Origin: Frankiales bacterium
Lineage (GTDB): Bacteria; Actinomycetota; Actinomycetes; JAFAQI01
Assembly: GCA_025980465.1 (NCBI GenBank)
Contig: JAICXJ010000001.1
Span: 129,705-193,704 of the forward strand
Length of the DNA stretch: 64,000 bases
Direction of reading: 5' to 3'
This document shows, in pieces, positions 32,688 to 42,000 of this stretch. The notes under the pieces were generated by a model. It saw nothing but the letters and a program-made list of their open reading frames with translations, did no database searches and was not told the DNA's origin. Positions within the stretch are counted from its first letter, which is position 1, and every line of letters starts with the position of its first letter. The position numbers were made by a program, and so were the translations under genes.

Positions 32688-33695
32688 ATGCCAATAGTTC
32701 TCGGCCGACCCGCGGATGCCCGCCCTTTTCATCGCATCGTGCGGTACCGTCGCGCCGTGGTTGCGGTGCCGTCGGACCTTGCCCGCGACGACGTCCAAGA
32801 GCCGGATTCGAGCCTGCGTCGCGACTTTCACGACCTGCGGGCGGATCGGGCCACCGAGCGGTGGAACCTCGGCTATGTCGCCCTGTCGTGGGGAGTGATC
32901 GCCGCGTCCGTGGCAACGTTCTGGAAGCGTCGTACGCCGCTCACCGCCGCCGCCGCGATAGCCGTCATCGCGTCGCGGCAGCAGGCGCTGCTCAACGTCG
33001 AACACGACGCGCTGCACCGTTCGCTGGCTCGGGACCGCCGGGTCAACGACGCCGTGGGCATCATCGCGGCCGGCGCGCCCTGCGGCTCCGGCTTCCGGTC
33101 GACCCGGGTGCACCACCTTCGACACCACCGCTTGCTCAACACCATGGACGACCCCGACGCCGTCCTGCATCGCGGACCGCATCTCGACACCCGCAACGGC
33201 CTGCTGCGACACCTGGCGGAGGGGTTCGTCGGCATCTACGCCGTGAAGGTGCTGCGCCGCCGCGAGAGCTGGGTCGGACCGGATCTGCGGCGCAAGGACA
33301 AGCGCGACCTGGTGCTCGTCCAGCTCGGCTTGTGGGGGCTGTTCGCCAGGTTGACCGCATGGTGGACCTACCCATTGCTCTGGCTAGCGCCGCTCACCAC
33401 CATCACCTCTGGCGTCGTCGTGATCCGCAACTATGTCGACCACGCGCTGGTCGGCGACGAACTCGATGAACATCCCGACCGGCGGGTGTCGGTCGACGCC
33501 GGTCCGGTCGAGGGCAGCAACATCTCGCCGCACCAGATGAACTGGCACGCCGAACACCACCTCTTCCCGTGGGTGCCGGCGCGCCGGCTGCCGGAGGCCG
33601 CCCGCCGGCTCGCGGCACGCGGCGACCGCCCTGACGAGCTGGTACGCACCTCCTACCTGCGCGCGATCCTCAGTCATCTGCGGCAGTTGGGTTGA
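32688..33695 (+). CDS. Membrane fatty-acid desaturase-like enzyme
   Basis: A 335-residue membrane protein with the three histidine boxes of acyl-lipid desaturases: HDALH near 106, HHLRHH near 142 and HAEHH near 283, and hydrophobic segments around 60-80 and 215-250. The di-iron enzyme would insert a double bond into, or hydroxylate, an acyl or carotenoid substrate. ATG 32688 leaves only 29 bp to the divergent gene; GTG 32757 is an alternative start. Confidence 0.85.
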   Translation: MPIVLGRPADARPFHRIVRYRRAVVAVPSDLARDDVQEPDSSLRRDFHDLRADRATERWNLGYVALSWGVIAASVATFWKRRTPLTAAAAIAVIASRQQALLNVEHDALHRSLARDRRVNDAVGIIAAGAPCGSGFRSTRVHHLRHHRLLNTMDDPDAVLHRGPHLDTRNGLLRHLAEGFVGIYAVKVLRRRESWVGPDLRRKDKRDLVLVQLGLWGLFARLTAWWTYPLLWLAPLTTITSGVVVIRNYVDHALVGDELDEHPDRRVSVDAGPVEGSNISPHQMNWHAEHHLFPWVPARRLPEAARRLAARGDRPDELVRTSYLRAILSHLRQLG

Positions 33696-34711
33696 GCTCG
33701 ATCCGCACCGTCCGCAGACCGTGCGCGTTGTGCGGAACGACCGAGGCGACGGTGCAGTGGAGCGGCCACGAGCACGAGTACGCCGGCACCACCGATGAGA
33801 CGTTCTCCGTCGTACGGTGCGACGAGTGCGGCCTCGGCCGGCTCGACCCCTGCCCTGACGTCAGCGAGCTCGACCGCATCTACCCCCCGGCGTATTACAG
33901 CTACAACATGGTCAGCGACCGCAAACCGGGCGGGAAGCTGCCGCTGAAGGAACGGGTCTCGGCCAAGTACGCCGGCGGCGTCCTTCGCACCGCGGCCGGG
34001 CGAGCCGGTGTTGCCGCCGACCAGCCACTGCGGCTGCTCGACATCGGCTGTGGCGACGGCCGGATCCTCGACTTCTACCGGGCCAGCCGTTCGACCGGCT
34101 CGCTCGAGACCGGGTTACTTGACACCTGGGGGATCGACATCAACGCCGACGCGTTGGCGATCGCCGAGCGCGCCGGACACCGCACCGTGCACGGCGCCTT
34201 CGAGCACGACAGCGCGTTGCCCGCCGGCTACTTCGACGTCATCACCGCTCGCCACGTGATCGAGCACGTCGAGGATCCGGTGGCATTCGCGTCACGGGCG
34301 CGCGACCTGCTGCGGCCGGGCGGGGTGTTCATCGTGGCGACCCCCGACTTCGCCTCGCCGGACGCCCGCAGGTTCAAGGGGCACTGGGGCGGCAACCACT
34401 TCCCCCGGCACTGGTGGTTCTTCGACACTGCGGCGATGCACGCGGTTGCCGAGCAGATCGGGATGGAGTGCCTCGCGGTCGACCACGAGCTCAACCCGGT
34501 GTTTTGGACCTGGACCGCGCACTCCGCGCTGCGAGACCGCTACCCCCGGGCGAAGTGGGTCGACGCCGTGTTTCCGCCGGTGAAGATCTTCTACGGCGGA
34601 GCCCGGAGCTTTCTGTTGCAGGGCGTCTTCACCGTCATCGACGGGGTCGTTCGCAACCGGTCCGGGGTGACGGGCAGCATGCTGGCGACGTTGCGTAAGC
34701 CGGCCGGGTAA
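33692..34711 (+). CDS. SAM-dependent methyltransferase with N-terminal zinc ribbon
   Basis: A 339-residue protein. Residues 10-50 have two CxxC pairs (CALC, CDEC) forming a zinc ribbon. A class I methyltransferase core follows: LRLLDIGCGDGRILDFYRAS (motif I), WGIDINADAL and YFDVITARHVIEHVEDPVAF. TTG 33692 overlaps the TGA of the desaturase (TTGA), so the two are translationally coupled. A lipid or glycan target is possible. Confidence 0.85.
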   Translation: MSSIRTVRRPCALCGTTEATVQWSGHEHEYAGTTDETFSVVRCDECGLGRLDPCPDVSELDRIYPPAYYSYNMVSDRKPGGKLPLKERVSAKYAGGVLRTAAGRAGVAADQPLRLLDIGCGDGRILDFYRASRSTGSLETGLLDTWGIDINADALAIAERAGHRTVHGAFEHDSALPAGYFDVITARHVIEHVEDPVAFASRARDLLRPGGVFIVATPDFASPDARRFKGHWGGNHFPRHWWFFDTAAMHAVAEQIGMECLAVDHELNPVFWTWTAHSALRDRYPRAKWVDAVFPPVKIFYGGARSFLLQGVFTVIDGVVRNRSGVTGSMLATLRKPAG

Positions 34712-34758
34712 ATACCGGCAGGCTTGCCTGTTTGTTAATTTTTCGGTACGTTTCGGGG

Positions 34759-35457
34759 ATGAGCCGACATCACTCGCCCCGCCGCGAGGGGACTCGGACG
34801 GCGCCCCCGCCGCGCCGGTCGCAGGCAGAGCGGGCCGAGCAGATGCGCGCCCGGCTGCTCGACGCCACGATCGAGTGCCTGTCCGAGTCCGGCTATGGCC
34901 GGATGTCCACCAACGACATCGTGCGCAAGGCCCGAGTATCGCGGGGCGCCCTCGCCCACCACTTCCCGACCAAGGCCGATCTCGTGAAGGCGGCAGCGCA
35001 GCGACTGCTCGACCACCGCGCCGAACAGTTCCACGAGCGGTTCGCCGCCATTGCGCCTGAGCGACGTACCCCGGCCGAGGCGCTCGCCGTGCTCTGGTCG
35101 TTCTACGACGATCCAAGCGGTCTGGCGTTGATCGAGCTCACCGTGGCGGCCCGCAGCCACCGGGAGCTTCGCTCGATCTTGCAACCGATGTCGAAGCAGA
35201 TCGAGAAGATCACCGCCGAGGTTGTCGTCGCGTACTTCCCTGACCTGGCCGGGCTGCCGTTCATCGAGGAGGCGCTGCGCGCCGTGCACGCGATGTACGT
35301 CGGGCTCGCCCTGTCCGCGCAGGCCGGAAGCGAGGCGGTTCAGCACTCCGCCGAGGTCCGCGCGTTCCTCAAGGTGCTGGTGTCGATGACCGGCTCCCTG
35401 GAGCCGATCCTGTCCGGTCCAACTCAGTCCCTCGAACTCGTTCGGAGCCGTCCATGA
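34759..35457 (+). CDS. TetR-family regulator heading the PF10118/FMO operon
   Basis: A 232-residue regulator with an Arg/Pro-rich N-terminus and the HTH LLDATIECLSESGYGRMSTN followed by DIVRKARVSRGALAHHFPTK. ATG 34759 fits; a frame from 34732 adds residues from the promoter. No clear Shine-Dalgarno is seen, and TACGTT 6 nt before the ATG could be a -10, so a leaderless start is possible. Its TGA overlaps the next start (ATGA at 35454-35457), so it is co-translated with the metal-dependent hydrolase. Confidence 0.88.
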   Translation: MSRHHSPRREGTRTAPPPRRSQAERAEQMRARLLDATIECLSESGYGRMSTNDIVRKARVSRGALAHHFPTKADLVKAAAQRLLDHRAEQFHERFAAIAPERRTPAEALAVLWSFYDDPSGLALIELTVAARSHRELRSILQPMSKQIEKITAEVVVAYFPDLAGLPFIEEALRAVHAMYVGLALSAQAGSEAVQHSAEVRAFLKVLVSMTGSLEPILSGPTQSLELVRSRP

Positions 35458-36305
35458 CCACCCCCACGATTCGCACCCGACGGGTGAAGTTCGACTACTA
35501 CTCGCCCGGCCATGTCGACCGCCACTTCGCGCAGGGTGACCTGGTGCTGAGTCATATCGTCGCGATGCTCTCGGCGGTGTTCCCCGAGGGTGAGGATTTC
35601 TTCGTTCGTTCGGTCCGGCACTACGCCGACGACATCACCGACCCTGAGCTGAAGAAGGCGGTCGCCGGTTTCACCGGTCAGGAGACGATGCACGGCAACG
35701 AGCATCGGGCTCTCAACAAGCGATTGCAGGAACTCGGCTATCCCACCCGTCGAGTCGACCGGATGACCAAGGCTGATCTGGCCCGGGCTCATCGGCGACT
35801 CGACCCGAAGATCCAGCTCGCGATCACTGCTGCCCTCGAGCACTACACCGCAACCTTGGCCGAGGTCCTGCTCACGAGCGAGAAGGCGCGTGAGCTTCTC
35901 GGCGATGGCGACGTGCGCTCGATCCTGTTGTGGCATGCGCTCGAGGAGTCCGAGCACAAGGCGGTCGCGTTCGATGTCTACCGCGCGGTGGGCGGCACCG
36001 AGAAGATGCGAATCCGCACGATGCGAATGGTGACCTTCTCGTTCCTCGTCGGCATGATCTTCGAGAGCATCGTGTCGATGCTCGGCGACCGCTCGACGTA
36101 CCACCCGGTGCGGCTGGTGAAGAGCCTGGCGGCGCTGCGCCACTCACCGTGGCTAGCGAAGGAGGTCCGCAAGCGGATCGTCGACTACAACCGGGTCGGC
36201 TTCCACCCGAACGACAACGACAACACCGCGCTGCTCGAGTACTGGTCGAAGGAGTTGTTCGGCCCCGGTGGACAGCTCGAGGAGAACCTCAAGGGCGCGG
36301 CATGA
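35454..36305 (+). CDS. Predicted metal-dependent hydrolase (PF10118-like, ferritin-like)
   Basis: A 283-residue helical protein with carboxylate/His clusters GQETMHGNEHRAL, ALEHYTATLAE and WHALEESEHKAVAFDVY, as in the YbaK-unrelated PF10118 metal-dependent hydrolase family. ATGA overlaps on both sides tie it to the TetR and the flavin monooxygenase. The reaction is unknown; the metal site suggests an oxidase or hydrolase acting on a hydrophobic compound. Confidence 0.78.
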   Translation: MTTPTIRTRRVKFDYYSPGHVDRHFAQGDLVLSHIVAMLSAVFPEGEDFFVRSVRHYADDITDPELKKAVAGFTGQETMHGNEHRALNKRLQELGYPTRRVDRMTKADLARAHRRLDPKIQLAITAALEHYTATLAEVLLTSEKARELLGDGDVRSILLWHALEESEHKAVAFDVYRAVGGTEKMRIRTMRMVTFSFLVGMIFESIVSMLGDRSTYHPVRLVKSLAALRHSPWLAKEVRKRIVDYNRVGFHPNDNDNTALLEYWSKELFGPGGQLEENLKGAA

Positions 36306-37789
36306 CGCCTGACCATGAGGTCCTCATCGTCGGTGCCGGCTTCGGTGGGCTGGGTACGGCGATCGAGTTCAACCGGCTCGGCATCGACGACATCCTCATC
36401 CTCGAGCGCGAAAACGACCTCGGCGGCACCTGGCACGTCAACCGCTATCCCGGCCTCGCGGTCGACATCGCCTCGGTGACCTACTCGTACTCCTTCGAGC
36501 CCAATCCGTACTGGTCGCGGTTGTATGCGCCCGGGGCGGAGTTGAAGGGCTACGCCGACCACGTCGCCGACAAGTACAACCTGCGTCGGTACATGCGCTT
36601 CAACGCTGCCGTCGAGAGTGCCCGATGGGACGACGAGGAGCAGCTGTGGAGCGTCTCTCTCGCCGGCGGTGAGACCGTGTCGGCGCGTTATCTCGTCACC
36701 GCCACCGGCTTCCTCTCCCAGCCCTACCGCCCCGAGATCGAGGGCATCAATGACTTCACCGGCACGGTCATCCACACCGCCAAGTGGGACGACACCGTCG
36801 ATCTGGCCGGGAAGCGCATCGCGATCATCGGCACCGGCGCCACCGCCGTTCAACTGATTCCCGAGCTCGCGAAGGTCGCCGGCCACCTCACGGTGTTTCA
36901 GCGGACGCCGATCTGGGTGGTACCGAAGGTGGACGGGCCGATCCCGAAGCCGGTGCAGCAGTTGTTCGCCCGGCTGCCGATTGCGCAGCGGATCGCTCGC
37001 GCCGTCAACATCGGCATGTACGAGGCGCTCATCGGCGGCGTCATCCGGTTCCGCCAGGCGAAACGGCTGAACCTGCACCGTCGACCGACGGCGATGGGCA
37101 TCAAGCACATGCGGCGGCAGATCGCCGACCCGGAACTACGTCGCAAGCTCACGCCGGACTACGACTTCGGCTGCAAGCGACCGACGTTTTCCAATGACTA
37201 CTACCCGGCGTTCACCCGTCCCAATGTGCGGCTCGAGACCACGCCGATCGGTCACTTCACACCAACCGGGATCGTGACGACGGACGGCAACGAGACCGAG
37301 ATCGACGTACTCGTCCTTGCGACCGGGTTCAACATCTGGGACAGCAACTTCCCCGCGATCGAGATCATCGGCCGCGAGGGTCGCAACCTCGGCAAGTGGT
37401 GGCGTGACAACCGGTTCTGCGCGTACGAGGGCGTCTCGGTCCCGATGTTTCCCAACTACCTGTCGATCGCGAGCCCGTACTCCTACATCGGGTTGTCCTA
37501 CTTCACGACGATCGAGGCGCACATGCGCCACATCGAGCGGCTGTTCGGCGAGATGCGACGTCGCGGCGCCCGGACGTTCGAGGTGACCGACGATGCGAAC
37601 ACCCGGTTCCTCGACCGGATGACGGCGAAGCTCGCCGACTCGGTCTTCTACAACGGCAACTGCGCCACCGCCAACAGCTACTACTTCAATCAGCACGGCG
37701 AGGCCGCGATCCTGCGACCCACCTCAACCATCAGCGCCCGCCGCGAAGCCGGCCGCTTCCCGCTCAACGACTACACCTACGCCGCCTAG
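36302..37789 (+). CDS. Flavin-containing Baeyer-Villiger-type monooxygenase
   Basis: A 495-residue FAD/NADPH monooxygenase. GAGFGGLG near 11 binds FAD, DLGGTWHVNRYPGLAVDI is typical, and FTGTVIHTAKWD near 150 is the BVMO fingerprint with Asp in place of the usual Pro. GTGATAVQ near 180 binds NADP and DVLVLATGFN closes. ATG 36302 overlaps the previous TGA (ATGA). It likely oxygenates a ketone or related lipophilic compound, with the adjacent PF10118 protein acting in the same pathway. Confidence 0.9.
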   Translation: MTPDHEVLIVGAGFGGLGTAIEFNRLGIDDILILERENDLGGTWHVNRYPGLAVDIASVTYSYSFEPNPYWSRLYAPGAELKGYADHVADKYNLRRYMRFNAAVESARWDDEEQLWSVSLAGGETVSARYLVTATGFLSQPYRPEIEGINDFTGTVIHTAKWDDTVDLAGKRIAIIGTGATAVQLIPELAKVAGHLTVFQRTPIWVVPKVDGPIPKPVQQLFARLPIAQRIARAVNIGMYEALIGGVIRFRQAKRLNLHRRPTAMGIKHMRRQIADPELRRKLTPDYDFGCKRPTFSNDYYPAFTRPNVRLETTPIGHFTPTGIVTTDGNETEIDVLVLATGFNIWDSNFPAIEIIGREGRNLGKWWRDNRFCAYEGVSVPMFPNYLSIASPYSYIGLSYFTTIEAHMRHIERLFGEMRRRGARTFEVTDDANTRFLDRMTAKLADSVFYNGNCATANSYYFNQHGEAAILRPTSTISARREAGRFPLNDYTYAA

Positions 37790-37794
37790 CACAC

Positions 37795-37844
37795 GACTTG
37801 TCAGCATCACCGGGTGCTATAGCACTCAGTGGTGCTGACAAGTC
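37795..37844. terminator. Long bidirectional hairpin between convergent genes
   Basis: Arms GACTTGTCAGCATCAC (37795-37810) and GTGGTGCTGACAAGTC (37829-37844) pair over 16 bp with one G-U wobble. The loop contains a further perfect TGCTATAGCA palindrome. It begins 5 bp after the FMO gene and ends 14 bp before the end of the convergent epoxide hydrolase. No T-run follows either arm, so it may stop transcription as a hairpin or protect 3' ends. Confidence 0.7.
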
Positions 37845-37857
37845 TTCCGGCGAAGCA

Positions 37858-38994
37858 TCAGCGGACGAGGCGGAAGAAGTTTCTGACTTCGTCGACGAAG
37901 ATCCCCGGTTGCTCGAATGCGGCGAAGTGGCCGCCGCGCTCCGGTTCGTTCCAGTAGCGCAGGTCCGGGTACGACGCCTCGGCCCAGTGCCGGGGCACCT
38001 GCAGGATCTCCTTCGGGAACATCGAGGCGCCTACCGGCACCTTGACGTCGCTGGTCCGGAAGCTGCGGAAGCTCTCCCAGTACAGGCGTGCGGATGAGGT
38101 CGCGGTTTCGGTCAGCCAGTACAGCGTGATGTTGTCCAGCAGCCGGTCGGCTCCGAAGAAGCCCACCGGGTCGCCGTCGCAATCCGACCAGGCCCAGAAC
38201 TTCTCCAGGATCCACGCGCACTGTCCGACCGGCGAGTCGGTCAGGCCATAACCCAAGGTCTGCGGTCTGGTGCTCTGCTGCGTGGAGTACCCGGCCTCCC
38301 ATCGCTGGTAGTGCAGCCCGGTGGCGATCGCCTCCTGCTCGGCCGGCGTGAACTCGGTCTGACCCTTCGGCGGCAGTGCCCGGATCAGATTGAGATGGAT
38401 GCCGACGAGCGGATCGGGATGTTGCTGGGCGAGGCAGGTGGTGACCGCCGCACCCCAGTCGCCGCCCTGGGCGCCGTAGCGCTGGTAGTCGAGCCGGTAC
38501 ATCAACTCAGACCAGACGTCGCCGATGTGCTCGATGCCCCATCCCGTGGTCCTCGGTCGCCCGCTCCAGCCGTAGCCGGGCAGCGACGGTACGACGACGT
38601 GGAACGCATCGGCCGGGTCGCCACCGTGCGCGGCCGGGTCGGTCAGCGGCCCGATCACCTCGACGAACTCCAGGAACGATCCCGGCCAGCCATGGGTCAG
38701 GATCAGTGGCAGCGCGTCCGGTCGTGGCGACCGCACGTGCAGGAAGTGGATGTCGACGTCGTCGATCTCGGTGCGAAACTGCGGCAGCTCGTCGAAACGG
38801 GCCTGGCGAGCTCGCCAGTCGTAGCCGTCCGCCCAGTAGCGGCACAGCTCCCTGAGGTAACCGAGCGGAACACCCTGCGACCAGTCGGGGACAGTGGCGT
38901 CCTCGGGCCAGCGAGTGCGGCGGATCCGGTCTCGCAGGTCGTCGAGGTCGGTGTCGGGAACGCTCGGCGTGAACGGTTCGATGCTGGCGGTCAC
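37858..38994 (-). CDS. Epoxide hydrolase (EHN-domain, microsomal type)
   Basis: A 378-residue alpha/beta-hydrolase. The N-terminal EHN region (FTPSVPDTDLDDLRDRIRRT) precedes LPLILTHGWPGSFLEF (oxyanion HGWPG), nucleophile Asp in YGAQGGDWGAAV and His in ERGGHFAAFEQP. It opens epoxides to diols in the cytosol. It follows the fused transporter by 21 bp and is likely in the same transcript. The substrate is unknown. Confidence 0.9.
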   Translation of the reverse strand: MTASIEPFTPSVPDTDLDDLRDRIRRTRWPEDATVPDWSQGVPLGYLRELCRYWADGYDWRARQARFDELPQFRTEIDDVDIHFLHVRSPRPDALPLILTHGWPGSFLEFVEVIGPLTDPAAHGGDPADAFHVVVPSLPGYGWSGRPRTTGWGIEHIGDVWSELMYRLDYQRYGAQGGDWGAAVTTCLAQQHPDPLVGIHLNLIRALPPKGQTEFTPAEQEAIATGLHYQRWEAGYSTQQSTRPQTLGYGLTDSPVGQCAWILEKFWAWSDCDGDPVGFFGADRLLDNITLYWLTETATSSARLYWESFRSFRTSDVKVPVGASMFPKEILQVPRHWAEASYPDLRYWNEPERGGHFAAFEQPGIFVDEVRNFFRLVR

Positions 38995-39015
38995 TGGCGC
39001 ACGCTAACGCGCGGC

Positions 39016-42000
39016 TCAGGACTTCGCGGCGGCGGTCTTCTTGCGCGGTGCCCGCTTCGCCGGCGCCTTCTTCGCGGTGGTGCCGGATCGGTCGATCGCG
39101 GCACCCTCGACGCCGAGGTAGGACTCGATCACTCGCGGATTCTCGAGCACGGACGTAGGCGCGCCCTCAGCGATCACTTCGCCCAGCTCCAGTGCCACCA
39201 GCCGGTCGCACAGCGAGGTGAGCAGTGGCATGTCGTGATCGATGACCAGCATCGTGCAGCCGGCGTCCTCACGGACCTGGCGGAGCAGCGGGCCGAGTGC
39301 CTCGCTCTCCCGTTGCGCGACGCCGGCGGTCGGCTCGTCGAGGAGGACAACCGCCGGGTCTTGGGCGAGCACGCAGGCGAGCTCGACGATGCGACGGGTG
39401 CCAGTGGACAGTGCGCCGATCTGGGACTCGCCGTACTTGTGCAGACCGAGCTTGTCGAGGAGTTCGTCGACCCGGACCGCGACCTCGAGCTCCGAGAGGG
39501 TCGAGGCCGGCAGTCGCAGTGCCGCAGCCACGAGGTCGCGTGAGGTGAGATGACGCTCGAGCGCCACCGCAACGGTTTCCTGCACCGTGAGCGCTGGATA
39601 CAGCCGCGCCTCCTGGAACGAGCGACCGAGGCCGAGGAACGCCCGGTCGGCGGGGGCGAGGTCGGTGACATCGGCGCCGCCGAGCAGCACGCGGCCGTGC
39701 TCGGGCCGCAGGAAGCCGCAGATCACGTCGAACAGGGTGGTCTTGCCGGCGCCGTTGTGTCCGATCAGGCCGAGGATCTCGCCCTTGTGCAACGACAGCT
39801 CGATGTCGTTGAGGACCCTGATGCCACCGAACGCCTTTCCGACGTAGACGCACTCAAGAACCGTCGGCGCTGCGACGATGTCGGCGATCGTGCGCGCCGT
39901 GCCGCCGTTGCTCTTGGCGGCGGCCGCGGCCCGCTTGCCTCCGCCGCCCACAGATCCACCATTGAGCTCGGGGGAGCTGACGTCGGCGGCATGGAGCTCG
40001 GCCGCCACCCCGGCCGCACCGTGGATGAAGACCGAGCGCAGAACGTCGTTTCGCTCGAGCAGGTCGGCGGTGTCGCCGCTGAACCGCACCGAACCGCGCT
40101 CCAGGAACACCGCCCGCTTCGCGACTTCGAGCGCGACGTTCACCGACTGCTCGACGATGACGATGGTGATGCCCTCGTCGACCAGTTCCTGTACGACGTC
40201 GAGCAGGCGGGACACCACGGTCGGGGCGAGGCCGAGCGACAGCTCGTCGATGAGCATCAGCTTGGGCGTCGTTCGCAACGCCATCGCCAGCGACAGCATC
40301 TGCTGCTGGCCGCCCGACATCGTGCCGGCGAGCTGGTTGTCGCGCTCACCGAGGGTCGGGAACAGGTCGATGACGCGGCTGCGGCTGCGGGTGAGGCTGG
40401 CGGTGTCCTTGCGGCTGAGCCAGGCCGCGACCCGGAGGTTCTCCCCGACCGTGAGGGACGGGAAGATCGACTTCGCCGGCATGAGTGTGAGACCGGCCTT
40501 GACCCGTTCCTGCGGGCTGAGCTTGGAGATGTCGCGACCGTGGTATCTGACCTCGCCAGGTGCCGCCGACATCAGGCCGGCAACGACCTTCAGCATCGTC
40601 GACTTGCCGGCGCCGTTCGTGCCGAGCAGAGCGACGACCTCGCCGTCGTTGACGTCGAGGTCCACGCCGAAGAGCACCTGCATCGCGCCGTAGCTGGTTT
40701 CGACATTGCGGCAGTGCAGCAGGGTGCCATCCGGGATCGCCGTGACCTGCTCGGGGACGATCGGCTCGGTGATATCGACATTGGATCCGGCCGCCGTCGC
40801 CACCAGGTCGATGCCGCGCCGATTCGCGACGAGGACCAGCAGCCGGTCTCGCACCCAGTTGACCGCGCCGATCAGACCACTCGGTAGCACCAGCAGGATG
40901 ATCAGCAGGCCGGTGCCGGTGATAAGCAGCTGGTACTGCGGATAGGTGTGGACGGCCAGCTCGACGGCACCCACGCCGAGCAGTGCACCGAAGATCGAGT
41001 CGACACCGCCGATGATCAGCATCGAGAAGACGAGCAGGCTCTCCGACGGCGGGTAGGTGCCGAAGCCAACCGCTTGCAGGATCGTGGCGTGAAGCCCGCC
41101 CGCGATCCCCGCGATCGCGCCGGAGGTCACGAAGCTGAGGAGCGTGACGCGGGTGGTCGGCACTGCCATCGCGGCGGCGGCCCGTGGATTGTCCCGGGTG
41201 GCGACCATGACCCGGCCGGGCCTGGCCCGCCGGATGCCACGAACGAACACGATGACGAACAGCAGGAAACCGAGACACAGGTAGTACAGCGGTCGCTCGC
41301 TTTGCAGATCGAACCGCTTCCACAGGACCGGGCGGGTGATGGTGCCGGGGATCAGCGAGTTGAAGTTGACCGGGTTGAGGAAGAACGCGTCCATCGCCAC
41401 CGCGAGCGCCATGGTCGTCACGGCGAGGAACAGCCCGCGCATCCGCAGCGCCGGCACACCGACGAGTACGGCGAGGAAGGCCCCGGCTACCCCGGAAGCG
41501 ATCAGGCAGATGAACAGGTCGAGATTGAAATGGTTCAACAGGTCGCCGGTGAGGACAGCACCCAGCCCGACGAACGCGTACTGACCGAGGCTGACCTGGC
41601 CACCCCAGCCCGAAAGCACGACAAGCGAGACGGCGACGATTCCGTAGATCACCGTCGTACTGAAGATCTGGATCGTTGCCGGACTGGTGGTCAGCGGAAT
41701 CAGGATCGCCGCAGCGAGCAGGGCCAACGGGCCGCCGATCCGCATCGCGAGGACCTCGGGCAGGTTGCGCAGCACCGCCGGGATCTCGCGCGAGCCGCCG
41801 CCGGCGAGCGACAGGGTGGACTCCTCGGCGCCCTCACGTCGCCCGATCGGTCCGCGGTTGAGCACCAGCGCGACCAGGATGATGATCAGGAACGCGACGG
41901 TCGTCACCGACTGCTTGTTGAAGTTCCAGCCGATCAGCGAGTTCAGGATGCCGAGGCCGATACCGGCGACGACGGCGATCGGCAGTGACTCCATGCCGGC

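Noticed and set aside
32677-32693. TGGCA-N7-TGCCA inverted repeat between SCO6745-type and desaturase genes
   Set aside because: Five-base arms are too short in GC-rich DNA without a nearby regulator gene to support an operator.
34716-34745. Possible intrinsic terminator (GGCA/TGCC stem then T-rich run) after the methyltransferase
   Set aside because: The stem is only four pairs, and the T-rich segment may be part of the TetR promoter.
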